This document shows, piece after piece, positions 8,176 to 15,628 of a stretch of 48,207 nucleotides of DNA. The DNA is taken from NCBI GenBank assembly GCA_014730345.1, contig WJIJ01000178.1, forward strand, positions 1 through 48,207. Direction: 5' to 3'. The DNA is from Candidatus Zixiibacteriota bacterium. Its GTDB lineage: Bacteria > Zixibacteria > MSB-5A5 > UM-FILTER-46-8. The position numbers and the translations under genes were made by a program. The stretch's first letter is position 1. Each line of letters begins with the position of its first letter. The notes beneath the pieces were generated by a model. That model was not told the DNA's origin. It saw nothing but the letters and a program-made list of their open reading frames with translations, and made no database searches.

Positions 8176-9447
8176 TCAGGTTTTCCGTTCTTTCTTCTCC
8201 GCCGCGGGGAAGAGGACATTGTTCAGTATCAAACGGTATCCTGGCGAGTTTTTGTGCAGTTCAAGGTTTGTGGGCGGGTCGCCTATCCTGTGCTGGTAGT
8301 CTTCGGGGTCATGTCCGCCTAAAAATGTAAATGTCCCGGCGCCGAATTTGCCGTGGAGATATTTCACTTCCCCTTTATCCTCGGAATCGCCGAGGATGGT
8401 GATATAATTCTTTACAAATTGGGCGTGATAACCCGTGCATTGGCCCAAGAAACCGTTAACAACGTCCACATGGCATTGCACGAGCATTGTAGGCACCGGG
8501 TCATATTTCGCGGAGAAATCAAAAAGGACGAAGAAGTCGGCTTCCGGCCCCAACAAACCGCCGGCTCTTTTGGGCGAGGTGTCTATCGTGCTGTGTTCGT
8601 AAACAAGCGGATCGAGAACGAGTTCATAGTTTTCGAAAGCAAGCGAGTTGGAGAAATCCAGTTTCTCCTGACATCCCGGGTCAACCGGATCGCCGTCGAA
8701 TTCCTGGGGCACTATATCGACATTCTCGGCCGCCAGGGCGATATCATAGGTATCGGTAGCCGAACACATAGCGAAGAGGAAACCTCCGGAGGCGATATAT
8801 TTTTTCAGTTCTTTGGCCACGGCGAGTTTTAGCTGGCTTACCTTTTTATAACCAAGCCTGCGCGCGGTTTCTTCATTAATCGCCTTGTTGCGCTTGTACC
8901 AAATCGTATTCCGGTATGAAGCGTAGAACTTACCGAACTGCCCGGTGAAATCTTCATGATGGAGATGCACCCAATCGTAGTCGTAAAGTTTCCCGTCGAG
9001 AACACCGTCATCCCAGATGATATCAAACGGTATCTCCGCGTACTCAAGAGCGAGGTTCACGGCATCATCCCACGGCTCATCATTGCTGTTCGGGGGAGCA
9101 TAGATAGCGACCTTGGGCGCTTTTTCGAGAAGCACTGATTCCATGTTGTTATCTTCAATTGTCGCCCGGATATTAGCTTCCTCGCCGGGCCCAATCACTT
9201 CGAAATTTACTCCCAGAAGCCGGCATCTCTCGGCCACCGATTCATTTCCGGCGGTGAGAAATGACCCGCCGCGGTAATTCAGGAGCCATTCCACGTTTTG
9301 CCCCCGCGCCAATGTCCAGTAAGCGATGCCATAAGCCTTAAGGTGGTCGCTCTGCAGGTGGTCCATATTTATCAGTATTGACTGGGCGTACAGGGGAACG
9401 CTTACAATCATTATCAATATTAAATTTATAAATATCTTTTTAAACAT
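8176..9447 (-). CDS. Secreted protein of unknown function with class I amidotransferase-like region
   Basis: The 423-residue product has a cleavable signal peptide (MFKKIFINLILIMIVSVPLYAQ) and should be periplasmic or exported. A region near 115-245 reads like a Rossmann/flavodoxin-type or GATase1-like fold. KVAIYAPPNSN opens a strand, YDWVHLHHEDFTGQ follows, and LKKYIASGGFLFAMCSATDTYD resembles a nucleophile elbow with Cys. The C-terminal part contains GKFGAGTFTFLGGHDPEDYQH. No asparagine synthetase domain is visible, although I recall homologues carrying that label (unverified). ATG 9447 is chosen over the 9465 start because GGAG lies five bases upstream and the signal peptide starts there. 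The enzymatic role is unknown. Confidence 0.75.
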   Translation of the reverse strand: MFKKIFINLILIMIVSVPLYAQSILINMDHLQSDHLKAYGIAYWTLARGQNVEWLLNYRGGSFLTAGNESVAERCRLLGVNFEVIGPGEEANIRATIEDNNMESVLLEKAPKVAIYAPPNSNDEPWDDAVNLALEYAEIPFDIIWDDGVLDGKLYDYDWVHLHHEDFTGQFGKFYASYRNTIWYKRNKAINEETARRLGYKKVSQLKLAVAKELKKYIASGGFLFAMCSATDTYDIALAAENVDIVPQEFDGDPVDPGCQEKLDFSNSLAFENYELVLDPLVYEHSTIDTSPKRAGGLLGPEADFFVLFDFSAKYDPVPTMLVQCHVDVVNGFLGQCTGYHAQFVKNYITILGDSEDKGEVKYLHGKFGAGTFTFLGGHDPEDYQHRIGDPPTNLELHKNSPGYRLILNNVLFPAAEKKERKT

Positions 9448-9486
9448 TTTTGCTCCATTAATCAATAAGCCGCATTTATAATGTAA

Positions 9487-10275
9487 TCATTCTTTGATCC
9501 AGTTGGGACTTCTCTTCTCAAGGAAAGCATTTAATCCTTCCTGTCCCTCATCGGAGATTCTCAATTTAGCAATAACTTCGGCAGTATACTTTTTCAGTTC
9601 ATTGAAATTATAATCGCCTACTTTTCGCAAAAGTTCTTTAGAAACTCCCATCGCCCGCGGACCGGAGTTCGATACCTGTTTAACTGCTTCTTCAACGGCT
9701 TTATCGAGGTCATCATCATCAACTACCTCATCGGCCAGGCCATATTTAACCGCGGTTTTCGCCTTGAACCGCTCCCCGGTTAAAAAGAGGCGGTTTGAAC
9801 GGGACAGCCCCACGCGCATGACGACATAGGGCGAAATACACGCAGGTACCAAACCAATCTTCACCTCGGAAAATGAAAACTTCGCGCTCCCGGCGGCAAT
9901 AACGATATCGCAGGCGGCCACCAGCCCGGTTCCTCCGCCGATCGCCGCCCCGTTAATACGGCCTATAACCGGGCGGGGAAACGTGTAGACATTGTACATC
10001 AACTCCGCGAGTTCGAGGGCGTCCTTCAGGTTTTCCTCATACGTATAATCTTTCATCTTGCGCATCCAGTGCAGATCGGCCCCGGCGCAAAACGATTTTC
10101 CCTCGCCGGTCATAACCACGGCTCTCAGTGAATTATCTTCTTTTAAATTCAGGAAAGCGTCATTAAGCTCGGCGATCATCACCTCGTTGAATGCGTTCCT
10201 GATATCCGGGCGGTTCAGTTTTATGTGCGCGATGTCATCTTTTATTGCGGCTACAATTGTCTGGTAATCCTTCAT
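9487..10275 (-). CDS. Enoyl-CoA hydratase/isomerase family protein, methylglutaconyl-CoA hydratase-like
   Basis: Crotonase-fold enzymes act on acyl-CoA thioesters. The 262 residues show the oxyanion-hole segment SFCAGADLHWMRK near 61-73 and the second loop IGGGTGLVAACDIVIA near 110-125. FSFSEVKIGLVPACISPYV follows and strongly resembles 3-methylglutaconyl-CoA hydratases (LiuC/AUH) of leucine breakdown. No other leucine degradation genes are next to it, so the exact substrate is an inference. It is followed 22 bases later by the secreted-protein gene on the same strand. Confidence 0.88.
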   Translation of the reverse strand: MKDYQTIVAAIKDDIAHIKLNRPDIRNAFNEVMIAELNDAFLNLKEDNSLRAVVMTGEGKSFCAGADLHWMRKMKDYTYEENLKDALELAELMYNVYTFPRPVIGRINGAAIGGGTGLVAACDIVIAAGSAKFSFSEVKIGLVPACISPYVVMRVGLSRSNRLFLTGERFKAKTAVKYGLADEVVDDDDLDKAVEEAVKQVSNSGPRAMGVSKELLRKVGDYNFNELKKYTAEVIAKLRISDEGQEGLNAFLEKRSPNWIKE

Positions 10276-10343
10276 TGAAACCTCTTTTAGCAGAACGGTT
10301 TAATGTTCAATATAGCGTCGCGGATTTATCCGTTACCGGTTGT

Positions 10344-10829
10344 CTATTTATCTTCCTCCACCCAGCTGTTCAATAATTCCTCGATTTTTTGGGCTTCTTC
10401 GGGAATCAACACCCTGGGGATATTCACCAGTTGGCGCGCCCTCTCAAGCAATTCTAACTCCTTCTTCGATTTATCCTGCCAGTCGCGCAGGTATGATTCC
10501 TGGATAAGCAGGAAAGCGGAAACGGTGAGATAGGCGTCATCAAGGTAACCGAACATACCGGCTTCATCCTCGGGCAGAAAATCATCCGGGTGGAATATAT
10601 AGGAAATTATATGCCTGGCAATTCCCTTGACTCCCGATGGAACCGATTTATCCTGCCAGTAATCGCTGAGAATCTCCAGAGCGGGAGGCATAAGGAATAT
10701 AAACTCTTTCACCTTGCTTATTTGTTCATCGGTAGCCTTGCCACCCTGACGTTTTTTGATGGCTTCCGCGAATTTTACTTCGTCGGTTTTAGACAATTCA
10801 CGCAATTGGTCATGAAGCGCTTTCAGCAT
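10344..10829 (-). CDS. DUF1232 (YkvA-family) protein
   Basis: The 161-residue protein has a DUF1232 domain near 75-115: KGIARHIISYIFHPDDFLP, then GYLDDAYLTVSAFLLI. The flanks are charged and helical. The DUF1232 core is a short amphipathic or membrane-associated segment found in many bacteria, and its function is unknown. It lies between the crotonase gene and the DUF5916 gene on the same strand, with gaps of 68 and 91 bases, so shared transcription is possible but not shown. Confidence 0.85.
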   Translation of the reverse strand: MLKALHDQLRELSKTDEVKFAEAIKKRQGGKATDEQISKVKEFIFLMPPALEILSDYWQDKSVPSGVKGIARHIISYIFHPDDFLPEDEAGMFGYLDDAYLTVSAFLLIQESYLRDWQDKSKKELELLERARQLVNIPRVLIPEEAQKIEELLNSWVEEDK

Positions 10830-10904
10830 TTTACACCTCTATCATTAAAGTCACTTTTGCCCAAACCATCGTATCAAATTTTGAACGAAACGGCAAATGA
10901 AATG

Positions 10905-10934
10905 TTCCGGTTCGCGCGGATCAGGTAACCGGAA
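10905..10934 (-). terminator. Inverted repeat at the end of the DUF5916 gene
   Basis: TTCCGGTT (10905-10912) and AACCGGAA (10927-10934) form a perfect 8-bp stem that spans the stop codon of the upstream gene. On the minus strand it is followed by CATTTCATTTG, which is only partly T-rich, so terminator activity is uncertain. Confidence 0.35.
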
Positions 10935-13569
10935 TCCAGTAACTGATTTTAACTGCCAGAATGCTGTTTCCTTCAGAAGTCAGGCTTTCCAGGAGGGATT
11001 CCCCTCTCACCATTTTGCCCGGGTCGTTCTCATCCTCAAGAATGTGCTGCCAGACAAGATACGCGGTGCTTCCGGGTAAAAATTCCCACCTGATTACAAA
11101 ATTACTTCTGAATGAAAGATAACCGAAATCGCGGTCGGGTACCTCAAAACTGCTTCCGCTATTGTAATCGTATACATAGTATGGACCATAGAAGTTATGT
11201 TCTATGCTGGTGCCTTCGGTACCATATTCAAGAAGGTCTCTGCTTTTGGGTTCCCGGAGTTCGCCGAAACGATAATATCTCCCGGCGGAGGCGAACGGCT
11301 CGGCGTAAAACTCGAAACTCATATCGGGGGTAATGAACATATTGAACCTTATTTGCGCTGACAGCTCGCTTCTTTCCAGCCAGGAGAATACGTACCGCTT
11401 ACCATAGGTCGACGCAGACTCATCTTCAATGGTGGTTACATACTGTCTTGATAATTTTGCGTAGTAAAATTCGGGCAATATGGAGACCTGCACTTTATCC
11501 CCAACCCTCGAGGAGAGACTGAAACCCGTATTATGGCTGTAACCGCCGAACTCATCGCCAAAATACTCATATTCTAAACCATATTTCGTTGCTTCAGAAT
11601 GACTGTTTTCGATGCCAAACTCGAACCAACCGCCGAAGGGCGTTCCCATCAACGGTCCGCCGCGGGTTAAATCATCGCTAATAGCGCGTAATTGAACACC
11701 GATATCCATATCAAAATTCCAGTAGTTCCTGAATGTAAGGTTCGGATTTATGTTGATATTGGAGAATTGGCGCACCCCCCCGAAATTCCATCCGTTGTTC
11801 ACGCTACCGGTGATGCTGTACCGATAAAATACATCCCCCGGTGTATTTTCACGGTAGGTAACGCTGTTATAAAGTTCGATATCATCGGCCGCCCGCAAAA
11901 GACCGATATCATTCAAATCCAAACCCGGAGATTCCAGTGATAAAGAATGTGACCAGAGCCAGTGCTTGCCGGAGTTTTTATTTAGCTCCAGGAAATAATT
12001 ATAACCCGCAAGTGTTGTCCTGTCCGGTTTTAATTCGACATGACCGGCATCGGGTCTCTGGAAATAATGCACGCTGGACTCCTGGGTTTTCCTTATGACA
12101 GCGCTATCGCCCTCAATATAGCTGAACCCAAGAACCGTGAATAAATTATAATCTCCCCCCCGGAATCTCCAGTTCAAATCGCCGTAACCGGTAAATGCCT
12201 TTTTCCTTAAGATTGCTGAGAGGGGGTCATTCTCATCGATATCCCTGTGTACGCCGGTCAACAACAGCTTAATTGTTGAATTATCCTCGCCGAATTCCTG
12301 TTGAAAAGCTGTGGCGCCATAGATTGTAAACGGTTCAACCTCTATTTTTTCTCCGGTCGGTTGTCCCAGGGTATAATTATAGCCCCGCGCGTATTCCCTT
12401 TCGGTAAACGCCACCAGCGATGCTGTTGACAGACCGTTCCGCAATCGCCCGCTTATTTTCGCCGCTCCCAGTATTGTGCTGTTAAGGGGAGTATCGCCGA
12501 CGGAAATCCCCGGCGCAGGACCATGCGGCGGCGCGCCTATGCGCCGTGAGTAAAAATAACCGGTCCCGGATAGTAACTGACTGCCTTCGATGAAAAAAGG
12601 ACGCTTTTCTTCAAAGGAAACTTCATAGGCGGAGAGATTAACTACCGCCGGGTCCGCTTCAACCTGACCGAAGTCAGGATTAATCGTGGCATCCAGCGTA
12701 AGGTTCGAACCCAAACCTATCTTCAGGTCACCCCCAACACGGTATGTGTGTTCGGTTCTGGTTTTAAGGGGATCCTCCTGTGTGTCAAAACTACGCTCCT
12801 CAAGGGCGAAGTAGGGCAACACTTCAATCCTGCTCGAAGGTTCTATGCCGCGGATACCGTTCAGCGTTCCGAAGCGTGAAGCCCATCCGGTGGAATCCTT
12901 GGGTACTATTATCCAGTAAATATCCTCATTCTTCAAAGGTATCCACCGGTTAAGGTTGATTCCCCAGACATGTTCTTCACGGTTGGTAAACCTTAATTGC
13001 GAAAAAGGGATTTTCATTTCCGCGTACCATCCGCGGTTATCAATAGATGTCCGCGCATGCCATACCGGGTCGAAAGTATAGTCTTTATTATGCTCAAAAT
13101 CCTGCGGATAATACCGGTCAAACCTAACCCCTGAAACCGTTACCCCAAAACCGTAACCCGTTCGCCGGTCATGGTAGGTGTCGAGTGAAATCGCAAATTG
13201 CTCTGTTTCACCATGCTGGTCCCTGCGGGAGATGAGGCCTCGTAATTCAGCAGGGTTTTCCGAGAACATCCGCGCGCCCACATATAGCGCTTCATCGTCA
13301 TATGCGATAGCTACTTCCGTGCTTTCTGACGGAACCTGCCCCTCAAAAGGTTCTTTCTGAATGAAATCCGACACGAAAACCGCCTTTTCCCAGATGTCCT
13401 CATCCAGAACTCCATCCACTTCCGGCGGATTGGAGACCTTTATTGCAACCATCGATTTGCCGCCATTTACTTGCCCTGATGTATCCCCGAAAGCTATAAT
13501 TGGCCAATAAATACAAAATGAGAAGGGTAAAAGCAGGCTGATAGCTTTGAAAATGGTTTGACGCATCAT
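10921..13569 (-). CDS. Outer-membrane CBM9-like/DUF5916 protein
   Basis: The product of about 882 residues begins with a signal peptide (MMRQTIFKAISLLLPFSF, then a hydrophobic run). A CBM9-like ligand-binding domain follows (NPPEVDGVLDEDIWEKA, then AYDDEALYVGARM). The large C-terminal region is beta-rich and DUF5916-like (LTLDATINPDFGQVEADPAV, then FEEKRPFFIEGSQLL) and is predicted to form an outer-membrane barrel. Such proteins are common in FCB bacteria and are often linked to polymer binding; the ligand is unknown. ATG 13569 (or the adjacent ATG 13566) is chosen because the longer start at 13635 would lie inside a terminator hairpin. A -10/-35 pair directly before the ATG suggests a leaderless mRNA. 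Confidence 0.88.
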   Translation of the reverse strand: MMRQTIFKAISLLLPFSFCIYWPIIAFGDTSGQVNGGKSMVAIKVSNPPEVDGVLDEDIWEKAVFVSDFIQKEPFEGQVPSESTEVAIAYDDEALYVGARMFSENPAELRGLISRRDQHGETEQFAISLDTYHDRRTGYGFGVTVSGVRFDRYYPQDFEHNKDYTFDPVWHARTSIDNRGWYAEMKIPFSQLRFTNREEHVWGINLNRWIPLKNEDIYWIIVPKDSTGWASRFGTLNGIRGIEPSSRIEVLPYFALEERSFDTQEDPLKTRTEHTYRVGGDLKIGLGSNLTLDATINPDFGQVEADPAVVNLSAYEVSFEEKRPFFIEGSQLLSGTGYFYSRRIGAPPHGPAPGISVGDTPLNSTILGAAKISGRLRNGLSTASLVAFTEREYARGYNYTLGQPTGEKIEVEPFTIYGATAFQQEFGEDNSTIKLLLTGVHRDIDENDPLSAILRKKAFTGYGDLNWRFRGGDYNLFTVLGFSYIEGDSAVIRKTQESSVHYFQRPDAGHVELKPDRTTLAGYNYFLELNKNSGKHWLWSHSLSLESPGLDLNDIGLLRAADDIELYNSVTYRENTPGDVFYRYSITGSVNNGWNFGGVRQFSNININPNLTFRNYWNFDMDIGVQLRAISDDLTRGGPLMGTPFGGWFEFGIENSHSEATKYGLEYEYFGDEFGGYSHNTGFSLSSRVGDKVQVSILPEFYYAKLSRQYVTTIEDESASTYGKRYVFSWLERSELSAQIRFNMFITPDMSFEFYAEPFASAGRYYRFGELREPKSRDLLEYGTEGTSIEHNFYGPYYVYDYNSGSSFEVPDRDFGYLSFRSNFVIRWEFLPGSTAYLVWQHILEDENDPGKMVRGESLLESLTSEGNSILAVKISYWIPVT

Positions 13570-13573
13570 TTCT

Positions 13574-13601
13574 ATATTAGCGAATTCACTGATAGCTTCA
13601 A
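13574..13601 (-). promoter_or_regulatory. Promoter of the DUF5916 gene, possibly leaderless
   Basis: On the minus strand, TTGAAG (13601-13596) and TAATAT (13579-13574) are 16 bases apart. Transcription would start near 13567-13569, at the ATG itself, and no SD is seen. Confidence 0.45.
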
Positions 13602-13630
13602 AGAAAAAAGAACCGCGCGATGCGGTTCTT
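13602..13630 (-). terminator. Rho-independent terminator after purA
   Basis: On the minus strand a 9-bp stem AAGAACCGC/GCGGTTCTT (13630-13622 with 13616-13608, loop of five) is followed by a T run (TTTTTTCTTTG). It ends the clpX-lon-engB-purA transcript about 125 bases after the purA stop and directly abuts the next promoter. Confidence 0.85.
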
Positions 13631-13754
13631 CTCATTATAGATGGGTAATACCCCCCTCAAGTAAAAGGACAAATTCGCTTTCAATATAATCAATCCCACT
13701 GACATCCGCTGTCACCCAAAATGCATTTTATTAATTTTTAATGCGATAAATGTT

Positions 13755-15029
13755 TTACTTAATAATTATTTTATCCCTCGCGGGACCTGTAGATATATAC
13801 TTTATTCGTATCCCGCCCAGTTCCTCGAGACCGGTAATGTATTTCCGGGTATTTACGGGCAGGTTGTTGTAATCGTTGATTTCGGAAATATCTTCATCCC
13901 AGCCATCGAAATCTGTATATAGAGGTTCGCAGTGCGGCAGTGTATATATATCATCGGGGAACTCATCGAGAACTGTTGAACCGCAACGATACGCGGTACA
14001 GACCTTTATTTTGCCCATAGCGGACAACACATCGAGCTTTGTAAGCGCGATGGAGTTAACCCCGTTTATTCTCAAGGCATAGCGCAGGGCGACCATGTCC
14101 AGCCATCCGCAACGCCGCGGTCTGCCGGTAGTGGCCCCGAACTCTCCGCCCTTATCACGCATTACGTCTCCGGGGTCTCCGTCGATTTGGGTTGGGAACG
14201 GCCCCTCTCCCACGCGGGTGGTATATGCCTTGACCACGCCTATAGTTTTATCTGGTATAAACGGAGAGATACCGCATCCGGCGTAGAGCCCTCCGGCAAT
14301 TGTATTCGAAGATGTTGTATAGGGCGAGGTACCGTGGTCAACATCGAGCAATGTTCCCTGCGCGCCCTCGAAAAGCACACCGGTATCGACCGCCAGTGCG
14401 TCGGAAATCAGCAGGGAGGTATCGGTTACATAGTCCATCAGCGCGTCCCGCACCCGCCTGGCATAGTCGAGGTTGAACTGGAGATCGAATTCAACCTGGT
14501 CCTTAATTCCAATAATTGACTTCTTTTTTAAATCGAGAATATAATCCAGCCGGTCCTTAAAGCGGTTTTCATCGACAAGGTCATACATTCGGATTCCGGT
14601 TCTCGCGGCGCGGTCTGTGTATGCCGGACCGATACCCCTTTTGGTGGTACCGATATGATGGCATTGCTTGAGGTTTTCATAATAACCGTCCAGAAATTTA
14701 TGATAGGGAAAAACGAGGTGGGCTTTTCCGGAAATGAACAGCCTGCCCTTGACCTTTATACCGAGTTTTTCCAGTTCCGCGGTTTCATTGACAACCTGTT
14801 CGGGGTCTACGACAACTCCGGATGCGATTACGCACTTTTTACTTTCACGCAGTATTCCACTGGGCAGAAGATGGAGAATATACTGCCCGCTATCGGTCAG
14901 CACTGTATGACCGGCGTTTGCCCCGCCCTGGAAGCGGACGATAATATCGGCTTTTTCCGCGAGTATATCTACAATTTTCCCCTTGCCTTCGTCGCCCCAC
15001 TGGCAGCCAACAACTAATGTACTGGACAT
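13755..15029 (-). CDS. purA: Adenylosuccinate synthetase PurA
   Basis: PurA joins IMP and aspartate using GTP, the first step from IMP to AMP in the cytoplasm. The 424-residue protein has the GTP-binding GCQWGDEGKGKIVD motif near residues 8-21 with the catalytic Asp, and the FQGGANAGHTV motif with the catalytic His near 34-44. The KRGIGPAYTDRAAR segment near 129-142, the QGTLLDVDHGTSPYTTSSN segment and the C-terminal VNTRKYI region also fit the family. Length is normal. It is the last gene of a proteostasis-linked operon, 15 bases after engB, and is followed by a strong terminator. Confidence 0.98.
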   Translation of the reverse strand: MSSTLVVGCQWGDEGKGKIVDILAEKADIIVRFQGGANAGHTVLTDSGQYILHLLPSGILRESKKCVIASGVVVDPEQVVNETAELEKLGIKVKGRLFISGKAHLVFPYHKFLDGYYENLKQCHHIGTTKRGIGPAYTDRAARTGIRMYDLVDENRFKDRLDYILDLKKKSIIGIKDQVEFDLQFNLDYARRVRDALMDYVTDTSLLISDALAVDTGVLFEGAQGTLLDVDHGTSPYTTSSNTIAGGLYAGCGISPFIPDKTIGVVKAYTTRVGEGPFPTQIDGDPGDVMRDKGGEFGATTGRPRRCGWLDMVALRYALRINGVNSIALTKLDVLSAMGKIKVCTAYRCGSTVLDEFPDDIYTLPHCEPLYTDFDGWDEDISEINDYNNLPVNTRKYITGLEELGGIRIKYISTGPARDKIIIK

Positions 15030-15044
15030 CTCAAACCCGCCTTA

Positions 15045-15611
15045 TTAATTCGACCACAAATCGAAAAGCATTCCGAGCAATTCCCCTTTCCCCTGTCCGG
15101 TAACAGCGGAGAAAAAGATGCTCCCGGGAAAGCTGTTTTTCAACCTGGCCTTTTCAGATTGTTTAAGTTTATCTATTTTCGTAAAAATCAGGATTCCTTC
15201 TACATGGTAATGTTCACAGAAATCCATCAGTTCAATCTCCTCTTCCTGCAAGCCCCTCCGGCCGTCGGCTAATAGAACCAGTCCCTTCAATTTATCGCTG
15301 TTGGTTAACAGCCCTTCAACCATCGGCTGCCAGTTCCTTCGCTCGTTTTTGGAAACTTTCGCGTAACCGTACCCGGGCAGGTCTATTATCAAATATCTGT
15401 CGTTTACCGAAAAGAAATTGAGCATGCGTGTTTTGCCGGGTGTTGAGCTTACCCTGGCAATAGCCTTTCTTCCGGTTACTTTGTTTATCAATGATGATTT
15501 ACCGACATTGGAACGTCCGGCGATAGCGACTTGTGGATATGGTGGTATCTTTGCTTTCTGGTAATCGGGGAAAGAGCCTATAAATTCTATCGTTTTTATC
15601 TCCGCGGACAT
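15045..15611 (-). CDS. engB: Ribosome-assembly GTPase EngB (YsxC/YihA)
   Basis: EngB is a TrmE-Era-EngA-like GTPase needed for maturation of the 50S subunit. The 188-residue protein has the G1 motif GRSNVGKSSLINKV near 32-45, G2 STPGKTRMLNFF, G3 DLPGYGYAKVS with the family-specific GYGYA, G4 TKIDKLK and G5 FFSAVTGQG. Length is normal. Its gene lies between lon (17 bases) and purA (15 bases). Placement of engB directly after lon is common in bacteria and supports one operon. Confidence 0.97.
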   Translation of the reverse strand: MSAEIKTIEFIGSFPDYQKAKIPPYPQVAIAGRSNVGKSSLINKVTGRKAIARVSSTPGKTRMLNFFSVNDRYLIIDLPGYGYAKVSKNERRNWQPMVEGLLTNSDKLKGLVLLADGRRGLQEEEIELMDFCEHYHVEGILIFTKIDKLKQSEKARLKNSFPGSIFFSAVTGQGKGELLGMLFDLWSN

Positions 15612-15628
15612 CCTGGGCTCATATCCGG

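Noticed and set aside
13569..13635. Longer start for the DUF5916 protein
   Set aside because: It would be coded within a terminator hairpin, and the signal peptide begins at the later ATG.
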